From contig NZ_CP109994.1 of NCBI RefSeq assembly GCF_025947065.1, forward strand, positions 3,720,001-3,784,000: DNA of 64,000 nucleotides, in the 5' to 3' direction. The DNA is from Flavobacterium sp. N1736 (lineage in GTDB: Bacteria > Bacteroidota > Bacteroidia > Flavobacteriales > Flavobacteriaceae). The notes under the pieces are model-generated. The model was not told the origin of the DNA. It ran no database searches and saw nothing but the letters and a program-made list of their open reading frames with translations. Below, piece after piece: positions 14,226 through 22,726 of this stretch. Position 1 is the first letter of the stretch; every line of letters begins with the position of its first letter. Both the position numbers and the translations under genes were made by a program.

Positions 14226-15755
14226 ATGCAGGCGAAAATTAATAAAGTTGAATTAAGAAATTTAGAATTAGACGATTACAAACAGTTGAAAAATTCGATG
14301 GTAGAATCGTATCCTGAAATGGCTAATTCTTATTGGAGATCCAACGATATTAAAAAATTACTCTCCATTTTCCCTGAAGGTCAATTAGTTATTTTAGTTG
14401 ACGGAATAGTTGTAGGTTCTGCATTATCCTTAATCGTCGATGAAAAACTGGTCGATAAAAGACACAATTATAAACAAATCATTGGCGACTATACTTTTTC
14501 GACCCATAATTCAGATGGGGAAATTTTGTACGGTATAGACGTTTTTATCCACCCGCATTATCGCGGTTTGCGTTTGGGACGTCGTTTATATGATGCCAGA
14601 AAAGAACTTTGCGAACAATTAAATCTTAAAGCAATTGTTTTTGCAGGAAGGATTCCAAATTATTCGCAGCACGCCAAAAAACTAACGCCACGATCTTACA
14701 TCGACAAAGTAAAACATAAAGAACTGCACGATCCTGTACTTTCATTTCAGTTAAGTAATGATTTTCACGTTTTGCGAATCATCAAAAATTATCTGGAAGG
14801 CGACGAAGAATCAAAGGAATTTGCGGTTCTTTTAGAATGGAACAATGTTTATTATGATGAAAGCCCGAAACTTATTAATCTCGAAAAAAGCGTTATTCGA
14901 TTGGGATTAATTCAGTGGCAAATGCGTCAGCTCAATAATGTTGAAGAATTTTTCGAACAATCAGAGTTTTTTATTGATGTTGTTTCCGGTTATGGTGCCG
15001 ATTTTGCTTTGTTTCCGGAACTTTTTATAGCGCCATTAATGGCAGATTATAATCATTTATCTGAGGCAGAAGCCATTCGGGAACTTGCCCGATATTCTGA
15101 CCCGATCAGAAAGCGTTTTCAGGAATTTGCTATTTCATACAACATTAATATTATTACCGGAAGCATGCCTTATCTGGATAACGGTAATTTATACAACGTT
15201 GGCTTTTTATGCAAAAGAGACGGAACTTCAGAAATGTATACCAAAATTCACGTTACACCAAACGAAGTTCAGCATTGGGGAATGAAAGGCGGATCTCATT
15301 TTAAAACCTTTGATACCGATTGTGGTAAAATTGGAATTTTAATTTGTTATGATGTTGAGTTTCCGGAGCTTTCAAGAATTATGGCAAATGAAGGAATGAA
15401 TATTTTGTTTGTTCCGTTTTTAACGGATACTCAAAATGCATATACACGTGTAAAACATTGTTCGCAGGCGCGAGCGATAGAAAATGAGTGTTATGTTGCC
15501 ATTGCAGGCTGTGTGGGTAATTTGCCAAAAGTAAATAATATGGATATTCAATATGCGCAGGCATCTGTTTTTACGCCATCTGATTTTGCTTTTCCAAGTA
15601 ACGGAATAAAAGCCGAAGCAACTCCAAATACTGAAATGACATTAATTGTCGATGTCGATTTAAATTTACTAAAACAGCTTCACGAGCACGGAAGTGTACG
15701 AATTTTAAAGGACAGAAGACATGATTTATATGAAATTAAAAAAATAATTCCATGA
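14226..15755 (+). CDS. Fused GNAT acetyltransferase - carbon-nitrogen hydrolase
   Basis: A 509-residue two-domain cytoplasmic enzyme. Residues about 5-205 form a GNAT acetyltransferase domain with an acetyl-CoA loop HPHYRGLRLGRRLYDARKEL. Residues about 220-505 form a nitrilase-superfamily amidase with the complete catalytic triad Glu265 (FALFPELF), Lys340 (YTKIHVTP) and Cys374 (ILICYDVEFPE). This fusion is a known but uncharacterised architecture in bacteria; the substrate is not known. The nitrilase domain probably cleaves an amide while the GNAT domain may acetylate or only bind. It is first in an operon with a zinc-ribbon protein (4-base overlap) and an M28 peptidase. Confidence 0.92.
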   Translation: MQAKINKVELRNLELDDYKQLKNSMVESYPEMANSYWRSNDIKKLLSIFPEGQLVILVDGIVVGSALSLIVDEKLVDKRHNYKQIIGDYTFSTHNSDGEILYGIDVFIHPHYRGLRLGRRLYDARKELCEQLNLKAIVFAGRIPNYSQHAKKLTPRSYIDKVKHKELHDPVLSFQLSNDFHVLRIIKNYLEGDEESKEFAVLLEWNNVYYDESPKLINLEKSVIRLGLIQWQMRQLNNVEEFFEQSEFFIDVVSGYGADFALFPELFIAPLMADYNHLSEAEAIRELARYSDPIRKRFQEFAISYNINIITGSMPYLDNGNLYNVGFLCKRDGTSEMYTKIHVTPNEVQHWGMKGGSHFKTFDTDCGKIGILICYDVEFPELSRIMANEGMNILFVPFLTDTQNAYTRVKHCSQARAIENECYVAIAGCVGNLPKVNNMDIQYAQASVFTPSDFAFPSNGIKAEATPNTEMTLIVDVDLNLLKQLHEHGSVRILKDRRHDLYEIKKIIP

Positions 15756-16099
15756 AAACCTGCCTTGAATGTTCCGAAAAAATTGTAGGTCGGGAAGACA
15801 AGAAATTTTGTTCAGACAGCTGCCGAAATGCCTATAACAACAAAATAAATAAGGATAGTACTAATTTCATGCGGAATGTAAACAACAAATTACGTAAAAA
15901 TTATCGTATTTTGTCCGAGCTAAATAAAGATGGAAAATCGAAGGCCACAAGAGATAAAATGGTAAATAAAGGTTTTGATTTTGATTTCTTTACTAATATT
16001 TTGCAGACAAAAACCGGAAATACGTATTATTTCCTTTATGATCAGGGATATCGCTCTTTAGACAATGATTATTTTATGCTCGTTAAAAAAGAAATTTAG
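15752..16099 (+). CDS. Small zinc-ribbon protein (115 aa)
   Basis: A 115-residue protein with an N-terminal zinc ribbon: CLECSEKIVGREDKKFCSDSC gives C-x2-C...C-x3-C ligands at about residues 4-24, like DUF2116 and other treble-clef knuckles. The remainder is basic and helical (NNKLRKNYRILSELNKDGKSK), then GFDFDFFTNILQTKTGNTYYFLYDQGYR. It may bind RNA, DNA or a protein partner; no function is established. Its ATG overlaps the upstream stop (ATGA), so it is translationally coupled to the GNAT-nitrilase. The M28 peptidase begins 12 bases downstream. Confidence 0.75.
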   Translation: MKTCLECSEKIVGREDKKFCSDSCRNAYNNKINKDSTNFMRNVNNKLRKNYRILSELNKDGKSKATRDKMVNKGFDFDFFTNILQTKTGNTYYFLYDQGYRSLDNDYFMLVKKEI

Positions 16100-16111
16100 T
16101 ATATATTCAAT

Positions 16112-18505
16112 ATGAAAAAAAACCAGACTTCGATTCTTGCCTTCGTATGCGTTTTAGCAATTTTAGGTATTATATACGCCACAATGATGCCCCAATGGGT
16201 TTCAAAAAATGAAGAAGCACTTGCTGAATTCTCTACAGAAAGAGCGCTCAATCAGGTTGAAATAATTGCGCAGAAACCCCATTATGTAGGAACAACTAAT
16301 CATGAATTAGTTGCTAATTATCTAAAACTCGAACTTAACCGAATTGGCTTAGAAGCCACAACTCAGGAAGGTTTCACGCTTAATGACAAAGGATTATTGG
16401 TTAAATCCAAAAATATTCTGGCTCGCATTAAGGGAACAAACAACTCAAAAGCGCTTTTATTGCTATCTCATTATGATAGTGCGCCGCATTCTTTTTCAAA
16501 AGGAGCAAGTGATGACGCATCCGGAGTTGCAACAATTCTTGAAGGCGTACGTGCTTTTTTATATTCAAAACAACCAAATAAAAACGACATTATAATTCTT
16601 TTTTCTGATGCCGAAGAATTAGGTTTAAATGGCGCTGCACTTTTTGTAAATCAGCATCCGTGGGCAAAAGATGTTGGTTTAGTATTAAATTTTGAAGCCA
16701 GAGGTTCTTCAGGTCCAAGCTATATGCTGATGGAAACCAACAAAGGAAACCAGACTCTTGTGAAAGAATTTGCAAAAGCAAAAGCAAAATATCCGGTCTC
16801 AAATTCGTTGATGTACAGCATTTATAAAATGTTGCCAAACGATACCGATTTAACTGTTTTTAGAGAACAGGGAAACATTCAGGGCTTTAACTTCGCCTTT
16901 ATCGACGGACATTATAATTATCATACGCAACAAGATGATGTTCAGCATTTAAACAAAACCACTTTGTCTCATCAGGGAACTTACTTAATGCCCTTATTAA
17001 AATACTTTTCAAATATTGATTTAAACTCTACTCAAACTACAGAAGACAATGTATATTTTAGTGTTCCTTTCGGATTCATTAATTATCCATTTTCATGGGT
17101 TTTCCCAATGTCTATCATTGCTTTAGGTCTCTTAATACTTTTTATTTTTGTAGGTAAAGTGAAGCGCGTTATCTCTTTCAGAGAAATTTTCAGAGGTTTT
17201 GTTCCTTTATTGGGTGCTATAGCCATTGCAGGTTTGGTGACTTTTTTGGGGTGGAAAATACTTTTAGAGGCTTATCCTCAATATTCAGATTTGTTAAACG
17301 GTTTTACATATAACGGACACGCTTATATTGGCGCTTTTGTAACACTTAGTATAGCGATTTGTTTTGCTTTCTACCATCATTTTTCAGAAGCAAAAATTAC
17401 AATGAATCATTACGTGGCACCTTTATTACTTTGGATCGTTATTAATCTATTTTTAGCCAATAGTTTAACAGGCGCCGGTTTCCTTATTATTCCGGTTTAT
17501 TTTGGCATTCTTTTATTCGGAATATTTGTAATTACACAACATTACAGTTTAGGTTTAAACTTATTATTGAGTATTCCGGCATTAGCCATTATAGCGCCTT
17601 TTATCGTCATGTTTCCTGTTGGTTTAGGTTTAAAAATACTTTTTGGAAGCGCAATACTAACCGTTTTACTTTTTGGGTTATTACTTCCGGTATTTGGATC
17701 GTTTTTTAGAAAAGGAGCCTGGACTATTTTCTTTTTTATGGTTTCGGTTGCATTCTTTATTTATGCGGGTTCAAATTCAGGTTACGAATACGGAAAAGCA
17801 AAATCTAACAGTTTATTATACGTTTATAATGCCAATACAGATTCGGCAGTATGGACAACTTATGATACAAATCTCGACGAATGGACCAAAACTTATCTGG
17901 GAGAAAAAAATCAAAAAGCAGTTGGTTTAAATGGTCTTCCACTAGCCAGCAAATACAATTCGACTTTTACTTATAGTGCGATTGCACCAAAAATTGATGT
18001 TCCAAAACCAACTATTGCGTTTTTAAGAGACAGCGTGATTGGCAATAACAGGTATTTAAAAATAAAAATTACGCCAAACAGAAAAGTCAATCGTTACGAT
18101 ATTTTTGCAAATCCTAAAATGACCTTTTATAACTTTAAAGCAAACGGAGTTTCAACTTCCGGTCAAAAAGGAAATCGTTTAGAACGAAATGATATGAAAA
18201 TTTTATGTTATTATGTTGTCGGCAACGAACCACTTGTAATGGATTTTTACATCAACAAATCATCTGTATTTGATATGGATTTAATCGAAAGTTCTTTTGA
18301 TTTAATGACAAATCCTTTATTTCAGATCAAACCAAGAAGCGACTGGATGATGCCAACGCCTTTTGTTTTGAATGATGCCGTTTTGATTCAGCAAAAAATT
18401 AAAAAATATACCGAACCAGTAAATGTTCCAATCGAAACTGTACCGGTAAAAGACAGCGCTGTAATTGTAAAAGATACTTTGAAACCCATTGTAAAACCAC
18501 AATAA
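16112..18505 (+). CDS. M28-family zinc peptidase with multi-pass membrane domain
   Basis: A 797-residue membrane protease. After an N-terminal anchor (about 7-27) comes an M28 aminopeptidase-like domain (about 45-310) with LLLSHYDSAPHS (His120, Asp122 region), GASDDASGVATILEG and LFSDAEELGLNGA, the di-zinc ligand motifs. From about 325 to 575 there are around eight hydrophobic helices. The C-terminal 200 residues are a beta-rich domain, probably on the same side as the peptidase. This resembles the large M28 proteins related to eukaryotic Fxna/ERMP1. It is last in the operon, and a bidirectional terminator follows. Confidence 0.88.
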   Translation: MKKNQTSILAFVCVLAILGIIYATMMPQWVSKNEEALAEFSTERALNQVEIIAQKPHYVGTTNHELVANYLKLELNRIGLEATTQEGFTLNDKGLLVKSKNILARIKGTNNSKALLLLSHYDSAPHSFSKGASDDASGVATILEGVRAFLYSKQPNKNDIIILFSDAEELGLNGAALFVNQHPWAKDVGLVLNFEARGSSGPSYMLMETNKGNQTLVKEFAKAKAKYPVSNSLMYSIYKMLPNDTDLTVFREQGNIQGFNFAFIDGHYNYHTQQDDVQHLNKTTLSHQGTYLMPLLKYFSNIDLNSTQTTEDNVYFSVPFGFINYPFSWVFPMSIIALGLLILFIFVGKVKRVISFREIFRGFVPLLGAIAIAGLVTFLGWKILLEAYPQYSDLLNGFTYNGHAYIGAFVTLSIAICFAFYHHFSEAKITMNHYVAPLLLWIVINLFLANSLTGAGFLIIPVYFGILLFGIFVITQHYSLGLNLLLSIPALAIIAPFIVMFPVGLGLKILFGSAILTVLLFGLLLPVFGSFFRKGAWTIFFFMVSVAFFIYAGSNSGYEYGKAKSNSLLYVYNANTDSAVWTTYDTNLDEWTKTYLGEKNQKAVGLNGLPLASKYNSTFTYSAIAPKIDVPKPTIAFLRDSVIGNNRYLKIKITPNRKVNRYDIFANPKMTFYNFKANGVSTSGQKGNRLERNDMKILCYYVVGNEPLVMDFYINKSSVFDMDLIESSFDLMTNPLFQIKPRSDWMMPTPFVLNDAVLIQQKIKKYTEPVNVPIETVPVKDSAVIVKDTLKPIVKPQ

Positions 18506-18524
18506 AACAGAAACAATCTTATAT

Positions 18525-18558
18525 AAAAGGCAAACTTCAATTAAAAAGTTTGCCTTTT
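18525..18558. terminator. Bidirectional terminator between M28 peptidase and rhodanese genes
   Basis: AAAAGGCAAACTT (18525-18537) pairs with AAGTTTGCCTTTT (18546-18558) across an 8-base loop, with A/T runs on both sides. It separates convergent genes. Confidence 0.88.
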
Positions 18559-18562
18559 TTAT

Positions 18563-18958
18563 TTAACACGCACATTCAATTTTTAAACCTGATTTTACTC
18601 CGTTTGTTCCTTCGGTGGCGTAACCATCAAACTTCCACCACTCGATTCCGCCAATTAATTCTTTTACTTTAAAACCTAATTTTGCCATATTCAATGCTCC
18701 TTTGGTCGAAGCATTACAGCCAATTCCGTCACAATACGTTACGTACAAAACCTCTTTATCCAAATCTTTGGTGCTTTCTGCTGTCATTTCACGATGCGGA
18801 ATATTAATCGCTGTCGGAATATGTTCTGCCTCATATCCAAATACCTTTCTCGCGTCAATTGCAATTACTTTTTCTCCGTTATTAAAAGCGTCAAACAAAT
18901 CAGAAGGATCCATTTCGAAGGCCAGTTTATTTTCATAATGTTTAATTTGTGCTTCCAT
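18563..18958 (-). CDS. Rhodanese-like sulfurtransferase
   Basis: A 131-residue single-domain rhodanese. The fold motifs VIAIDARKVFGYEAEHIPTAINIP and LYVTYCDGIGCNASTKGA are clear. The loop holds Cys76 as the expected persulfide-carrying cysteine and a second Cys81, with further cysteines at the C-terminal end (IECAC). The active loop CDGIGCNAS is longer and more polar than in classic thiosulfate sulfurtransferases. The sulfur acceptor is unknown. It is divergent from a LysR-type regulator, a common arrangement in which the regulator controls its neighbour. Confidence 0.85.
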   Translation of the reverse strand: MEAQIKHYENKLAFEMDPSDLFDAFNNGEKVIAIDARKVFGYEAEHIPTAINIPHREMTAESTKDLDKEVLYVTYCDGIGCNASTKGALNMAKLGFKVKELIGGIEWWKFDGYATEGTNGVKSGLKIECAC

Positions 18959-18988
18959 TTTCTTTTAGTTTTAATGATTTAGTTTTTT

Positions 18989-18996
18989 CAAAAGTA
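18989..18996 (-). promoter_or_regulatory. -7 promoter box of the rhodanese gene
   Basis: Read leftwards the sequence is TACTTTTG, an exact TAnnTTTG match, 30 bases upstream of the rhodanese ATG. Confidence 0.45.
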
Positions 18997-19106
18997 GCGG
19001 AACATTATATGTAATAAAAACGAAAAGAATTCATCGATTCGATTACTTTTTTTCATACAAAAGCAGCTTAAAATTTTGTTCCTTTGTATATTAATTCTCT
19101 AAAAAT

Positions 19107-20006
19107 ATGGAAATACGTCATTTACGATTGATAAAAGCGATTGTTGAAGAAGGAAGCATTACCAAAGCAATTGACAAACTTCATTTAACACAATCGGCTT
19201 TAAGTCATCAACTTAAAGAAGCCGAATATCAATTGGGCACGCCTGTTTTTTTTAGAATGAATAAAAAACTGGTTTTAACCAAAGCCGGCGAAAAAATGTA
19301 TGAGATTGCCAATGAAATTCTGGACAAACTTTCGCAAACCGAATCTCAAATCAAACAAATGGTTTTTGGCGAACACGGCGAAATCAGAATTAGTACCGAA
19401 TGTTTTTCAAGTTATCATTGGCTGCCTTCGGTTTTAAAGCAATTTCACCTTTTGTACCCCAATGTCGAATTGAAAATTGTTACTGAAGCCACACATATTC
19501 CATTACAAAAATTACTCGAAAACGTGATTGACATTGCTGTTATCAGCGATCAGATTGATGACAATAACATTAAATATCTCGAACTTTTTCAGGATGAAGT
19601 TGTTATGGCCGTTTCTGAAAACCATGCCTGGGCAAATAAAAAATACGTTGTTGCCGAAGATTTTATTGATGAACATTTACTGATTCATTCCCTTCCGATG
19701 GAAACTGTAACAATTCATCAGTTTGTTTTGGCTCCTGCCAAAGTAACTCCGAAAAAAATAACGGCGATACCGCTTACCGAGGCTTCACTTGAAATGGTCA
19801 AAGCCGATATGGGTGTGATGTCGATGGCAAAATGGGCATTGCACCCGCATTTAAAAAACAATCCCATAAAAGCCATCAAAATTGGAAAAAACGGCTTAAA
19901 AAGAAAGCATTTTATTGCAATTAGGGAAAACCAGATTTATCCCGATTATTTTCATCACTTTATTGCCTTTTTACAAACCGAAATTAACATTCAATGGACT
20001 ATTTAA
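19107..20006 (+). CDS. LysR-family transcriptional regulator
   Basis: A 299-residue LTTR. The N-terminal winged helix-turn-helix (residues 1-60) reads MEIRHLRLIKAIVEEGSITK...LHLTQSALSHQLKEAEYQLG. The linker helix and the two-lobed effector domain (about 90-295) follow. The strong similarity of the DNA-binding part to MetR-type regulators suggests control of sulfur or methionine metabolism, which would suit the divergent rhodanese, but this is inference. The next gene starts within its last 13 bases, so they are co-transcribed. Confidence 0.9.
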   Translation: MEIRHLRLIKAIVEEGSITKAIDKLHLTQSALSHQLKEAEYQLGTPVFFRMNKKLVLTKAGEKMYEIANEILDKLSQTESQIKQMVFGEHGEIRISTECFSSYHWLPSVLKQFHLLYPNVELKIVTEATHIPLQKLLENVIDIAVISDQIDDNNIKYLELFQDEVVMAVSENHAWANKKYVVAEDFIDEHLLIHSLPMETVTIHQFVLAPAKVTPKKITAIPLTEASLEMVKADMGVMSMAKWALHPHLKNNPIKAIKIGKNGLKRKHFIAIRENQIYPDYFHHFIAFLQTEINIQWTI

Positions 20007-20446
20007 TAAGAAGCTGCGAGGTTTCAGATTTGCCAAAACTTGTCATTCTATGCCAAAAACATGCTGAATATGAAAAGGCAGATTATGATGCAAAAGGAAA
20101 AGCAGAAGCATTAAAAAAAGCATTATTCGATTCAGATCCCAAGCTTTTTTGTTTGGTTGTCGCCGTCGAAAAAGACATTGTTGGTTATGTTTCTTATAAT
20201 TTTAGTTATTCAACCTGGGAAGCCGGAGATATAATTTCTATGGATTGTTTATTTTTAGAAGAACAAGCAAGGAATTACGGAATTGGTGAAGTTTTAATCC
20301 ATAAACTAAAAGAAATAGGAAAAGAGAAAAAGTGCATCAACATGCAGTGGCGAACACCGGATTTTAACGAAAGAGCTATAAAATTCTACAACCGAATTGG
20401 CGCAAGAGGAAAAGAAAAGGTTTGTTTTTTTCTGGATTTATTCTAA
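19994..20446 (+). CDS. GNAT-family N-acetyltransferase
   Basis: A 150-residue single-domain acetyltransferase. The layout is that of spermidine/diamine-type GNATs: LIRSCEVSDLPKLVILCQKH at the N-terminus, VGYVSYNFSYSTWEAGDIISMDCL in the middle, then the CoA loop EEQARNYGIGEVLIHKL and a terminal WRTPDFNERAIKFYNRIGA. The ending resembles SAT1-like and ThiI-unrelated GNATs; the substrate is not predictable. It overlaps the LysR gene by 13 bases. The spacer after it contains CTTTGTACC-type repeats rather than a clear terminator. Confidence 0.82.
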   Translation: MDYLIRSCEVSDLPKLVILCQKHAEYEKADYDAKGKAEALKKALFDSDPKLFCLVVAVEKDIVGYVSYNFSYSTWEAGDIISMDCLFLEEQARNYGIGEVLIHKLKEIGKEKKCINMQWRTPDFNERAIKFYNRIGARGKEKVCFFLDLF

Positions 20447-20479
20447 TTCGCTAATATTTACTTCTTCATTTCAATCCGT

Positions 20480-20545
20480 CAAAATCTAGCGTAACGATAA
20501 AACCTTTGTACCTTTGCCCCTCTGACCCTTTGTACCTTAAAAAAA
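20480..20545. repeat. CTTTGTACC-type short repeats
   Basis: Units such as CCTTTGTACCTTTGCCCC and CCCTTTGTACCTT occur just before the epimerase-like gene. Related units in both orientations flank the terminator near 59966-60150. Confidence 0.5.
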
Positions 20546-21364
20546 ATGAAACAAATAAGCATTTTAGGCTGCGGCTGGCTTGGATTACCTTTAGCCAAAA
20601 GCATAATCGCAAAAAAGCGATATTCAATAAACGGGTCTACAACGTCTGAAAATAAGCTTGAGGTTTTAAAAGATGCCGGTATAAATCCTTATTTGGTTGC
20701 GCTTGAAAGCGAAAGTATTTCAGAAAGCATAAATCTGTTTTTAGCTGAAAGTGAAATATTAATTATTGATATTCCACCAAAGTTGAGAGGAAATATTGAG
20801 GATTCTACCAAAAAAGTCTTTGTTTCTAAAATTGAAAATTTAATTCCGTTTATAGAAAAATCAACCGTAAAAAAAGTACTTTTTGTAAGTTCAACTTCTG
20901 TTTACGGAGATGAAAATAATATGATTACCGAAGAAACTATTCCAAATCCGGAAACGGAAAGCGGGAAACAATTGCTCTTAGCAGAAGCGCTTTTGCAAAA
21001 AAATCAAAATTTCGAAACCACAATTCTACGTTTTGGCGGTTTAATTGGCGAAGATCGCCATCCGGTGAAACATTTAGCGGGAAAAGAAAATATAGAAAAT
21101 CCTGATGCTCCGGTTAATTTAATTCATCAAAATGACTGCATCGGCATCATTGAAGAAATCATTAATCAATCAAAATGGAATGTCGTTTTTAATGCCGTTG
21201 CTCCTTTTCATCCAACAAGAGAGGAATATTACACTCGAAAAGCAAAAGAACAAAATCTGGTTTTACCGAAATTCAGCATAAAAAAATCGAATATAAAAAA
21301 GGTTATTTCGAGTGAAAAAATCGAAAACAGTTTAAATTACCAGTTTAAGTTGACAAATTATTAA
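20546..21364 (+). CDS. NAD(P)-binding epimerase/dehydratase-like protein (YeeZ-like)
   Basis: A 272-residue Rossmann-fold protein. The dinucleotide loop is ILGCGWLGLPLAKSII (residues 5-20). VLFVSSTSVYGDENN carries the SDR Ser/Tyr region, though the usual YxxxK is degenerate (TESGKQLLLAE). The pattern matches the atypical extended SDRs such as E. coli YeeZ. The role is unknown. MGMT begins three bases after its stop, so both are on one transcript. Confidence 0.82.
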   Translation: MKQISILGCGWLGLPLAKSIIAKKRYSINGSTTSENKLEVLKDAGINPYLVALESESISESINLFLAESEILIIDIPPKLRGNIEDSTKKVFVSKIENLIPFIEKSTVKKVLFVSSTSVYGDENNMITEETIPNPETESGKQLLLAEALLQKNQNFETTILRFGGLIGEDRHPVKHLAGKENIENPDAPVNLIHQNDCIGIIEEIINQSKWNVVFNAVAPFHPTREEYYTRKAKEQNLVLPKFSIKKSNIKKVISSEKIENSLNYQFKLTNY

Positions 21365-21367
21365 ACT

Positions 21368-21844
21368 ATGGAAACAGTCTACATCAATTCACCATTAGGA
21401 ATCACCAAAATAGTTGGTGATGAAGATGGCGTTTCTATAATTTCAGTTTCAGATGTTGGTACAAATGAAGTTTCAAAAGAGATTCCAAATGTTTTAAAAG
21501 AAGCCGTTTCACAATTAAACGAATATTTCGATAAAAAAAGAACCGATTTCAGTTTCAAACTAAACCCAAAAGGAACTGAATTTCAGCAAAAAGTATGGAA
21601 AGCTTTATTGGAAATTCCATACGGAAAAACCATAAGTTACATGGATCAAACCAAAAAGCTGGGTGATATAAAAGCGATTCGTGCAGTAGCATCTGCAAAT
21701 GGTAAAAATCCGCTTTGGATCGTGGTTCCATGTCATCGCGTTATTGGTACAAATGGTTCTTTAACGGGTTATGCAGGCGGTTTGCCTCGCAAGAAATGGC
21801 TGCTTGAACACGAAAACCCAAGTACACAACAAAGTTTGTTTTGA
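21368..21844 (+). CDS. ogt: Methylated-DNA-protein-cysteine methyltransferase (MGMT)
   Basis: A 158-residue suicidal DNA-repair protein that removes alkyl groups from O6-alkylguanine and O4-alkylthymine by transfer to its own cysteine. The active site IVVPCHRVIG is intact, with acceptor Cys122. The helix-turn-helix segment GTEFQQKVWKALLEIPYGKT and the arginine-finger helix KAIRAVASANGKNP are present. The length fits Ogt/MGMT rather than the two-domain Ada. It follows the YeeZ-like gene by three bases; the DEDD exonuclease and AlkZ-like genes downstream suggest a repair neighbourhood. Confidence 0.95.
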   Translation: METVYINSPLGITKIVGDEDGVSIISVSDVGTNEVSKEIPNVLKEAVSQLNEYFDKKRTDFSFKLNPKGTEFQQKVWKALLEIPYGKTISYMDQTKKLGDIKAIRAVASANGKNPLWIVVPCHRVIGTNGSLTGYAGGLPRKKWLLEHENPSTQQSLF

Positions 21845-21980
21845 AAAAATAAAAAGTTTGCCACGAATTTCACCAATTTAACGAATTAAAATTATAGTTT
21901 TATAAATCTTAATTATAGGTTATTGCTTACAATTTGTTTTGTAAATATTTGAAAGTCCAAAAATCTAAGGCATCTAAATA

Positions 21981-22694
21981 ATGATTGAAAAAATAAACCT
22001 CAACAACATACTCTTTCTTGATATTGAAACCGTTCCCGAAGAAGAAAACTTCAATTCGCTTGACGCAGAAATGCAATCGCTTTGGGATTTGAAAACACAA
22101 TACCAGCGAAAAGACGATTTTACGCCGGAAGAATTTTACGAGCGTGCCGGAATCTGGGCTGAATTTGGAAAAATCATTTGTATTTCTGTTGGGTATTTTA
22201 CCATTAAAGGAGATATTCGGAATTTTCGTGTAACATCGTTTTTTGGCGATGAAAAGAAGATTCTTCACGATTTTAATAATCTTCTGAATAATCATTTTAA
22301 CCAGCCGCAACATCTTTTGTGCGGACATAATGCAAAAGAATTTGATATTCCGTTTTTGGCACGCCGAATGATTATCAATCAAATTGCGATTCCGGATAAA
22401 CTGAATTTATTTGGCAAAAAACCTTGGGAAATTGCGCATCTCGATACTTTAGAATTATGGAAGTTTGGCGATTATAAGCATTTCACTTCTTTAAAATTAC
22501 TGACTAAGATTCTTGGCCTTCCATCGCCAAAAGGCGATATTGACGGAAGTCAGGTGGCTCACGTTTTTTATGTGGAGAAAGACATTGACAGAATTGTAAC
22601 CTATTGCGAAAAAGATACCATTGCTGTTGCGCAGATTTTCCTGCGCTTTCGTCGTGAAGATTTATTGATTGATGATGAAATTATTCATGTTTAG
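21981..22694 (+). CDS. PolB-like DEDD 3'-5' exonuclease
   Basis: A 237-residue exonuclease-like protein. ExoI motif is FLDIETVPEE (Asp14, Glu16), ExoII is CGHNAKEFDIPFLARRM, and ExoIII is IVTYCEKDTIAVAQIFLRF (YxxxD). All four acidic metal-binding residues are thus in place. It matches the stand-alone predicted 3'-5' exonucleases related to the proofreading domain of family B DNA polymerases (DNA_pol_B_exo2 type). It lies between MGMT and the AlkZ-like gene, 32 bases before the latter, which suggests a role in DNA repair. Confidence 0.88.
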   Translation: MIEKINLNNILFLDIETVPEEENFNSLDAEMQSLWDLKTQYQRKDDFTPEEFYERAGIWAEFGKIICISVGYFTIKGDIRNFRVTSFFGDEKKILHDFNNLLNNHFNQPQHLLCGHNAKEFDIPFLARRMIINQIAIPDKLNLFGKKPWEIAHLDTLELWKFGDYKHFTSLKLLTKILGLPSPKGDIDGSQVAHVFYVEKDIDRIVTYCEKDTIAVAQIFLRFRREDLLIDDEIIHV

Positions 22695-22726
22695 TTTTTA
22701 GGTTTTAATTTTTAATGTTTTAGGAA

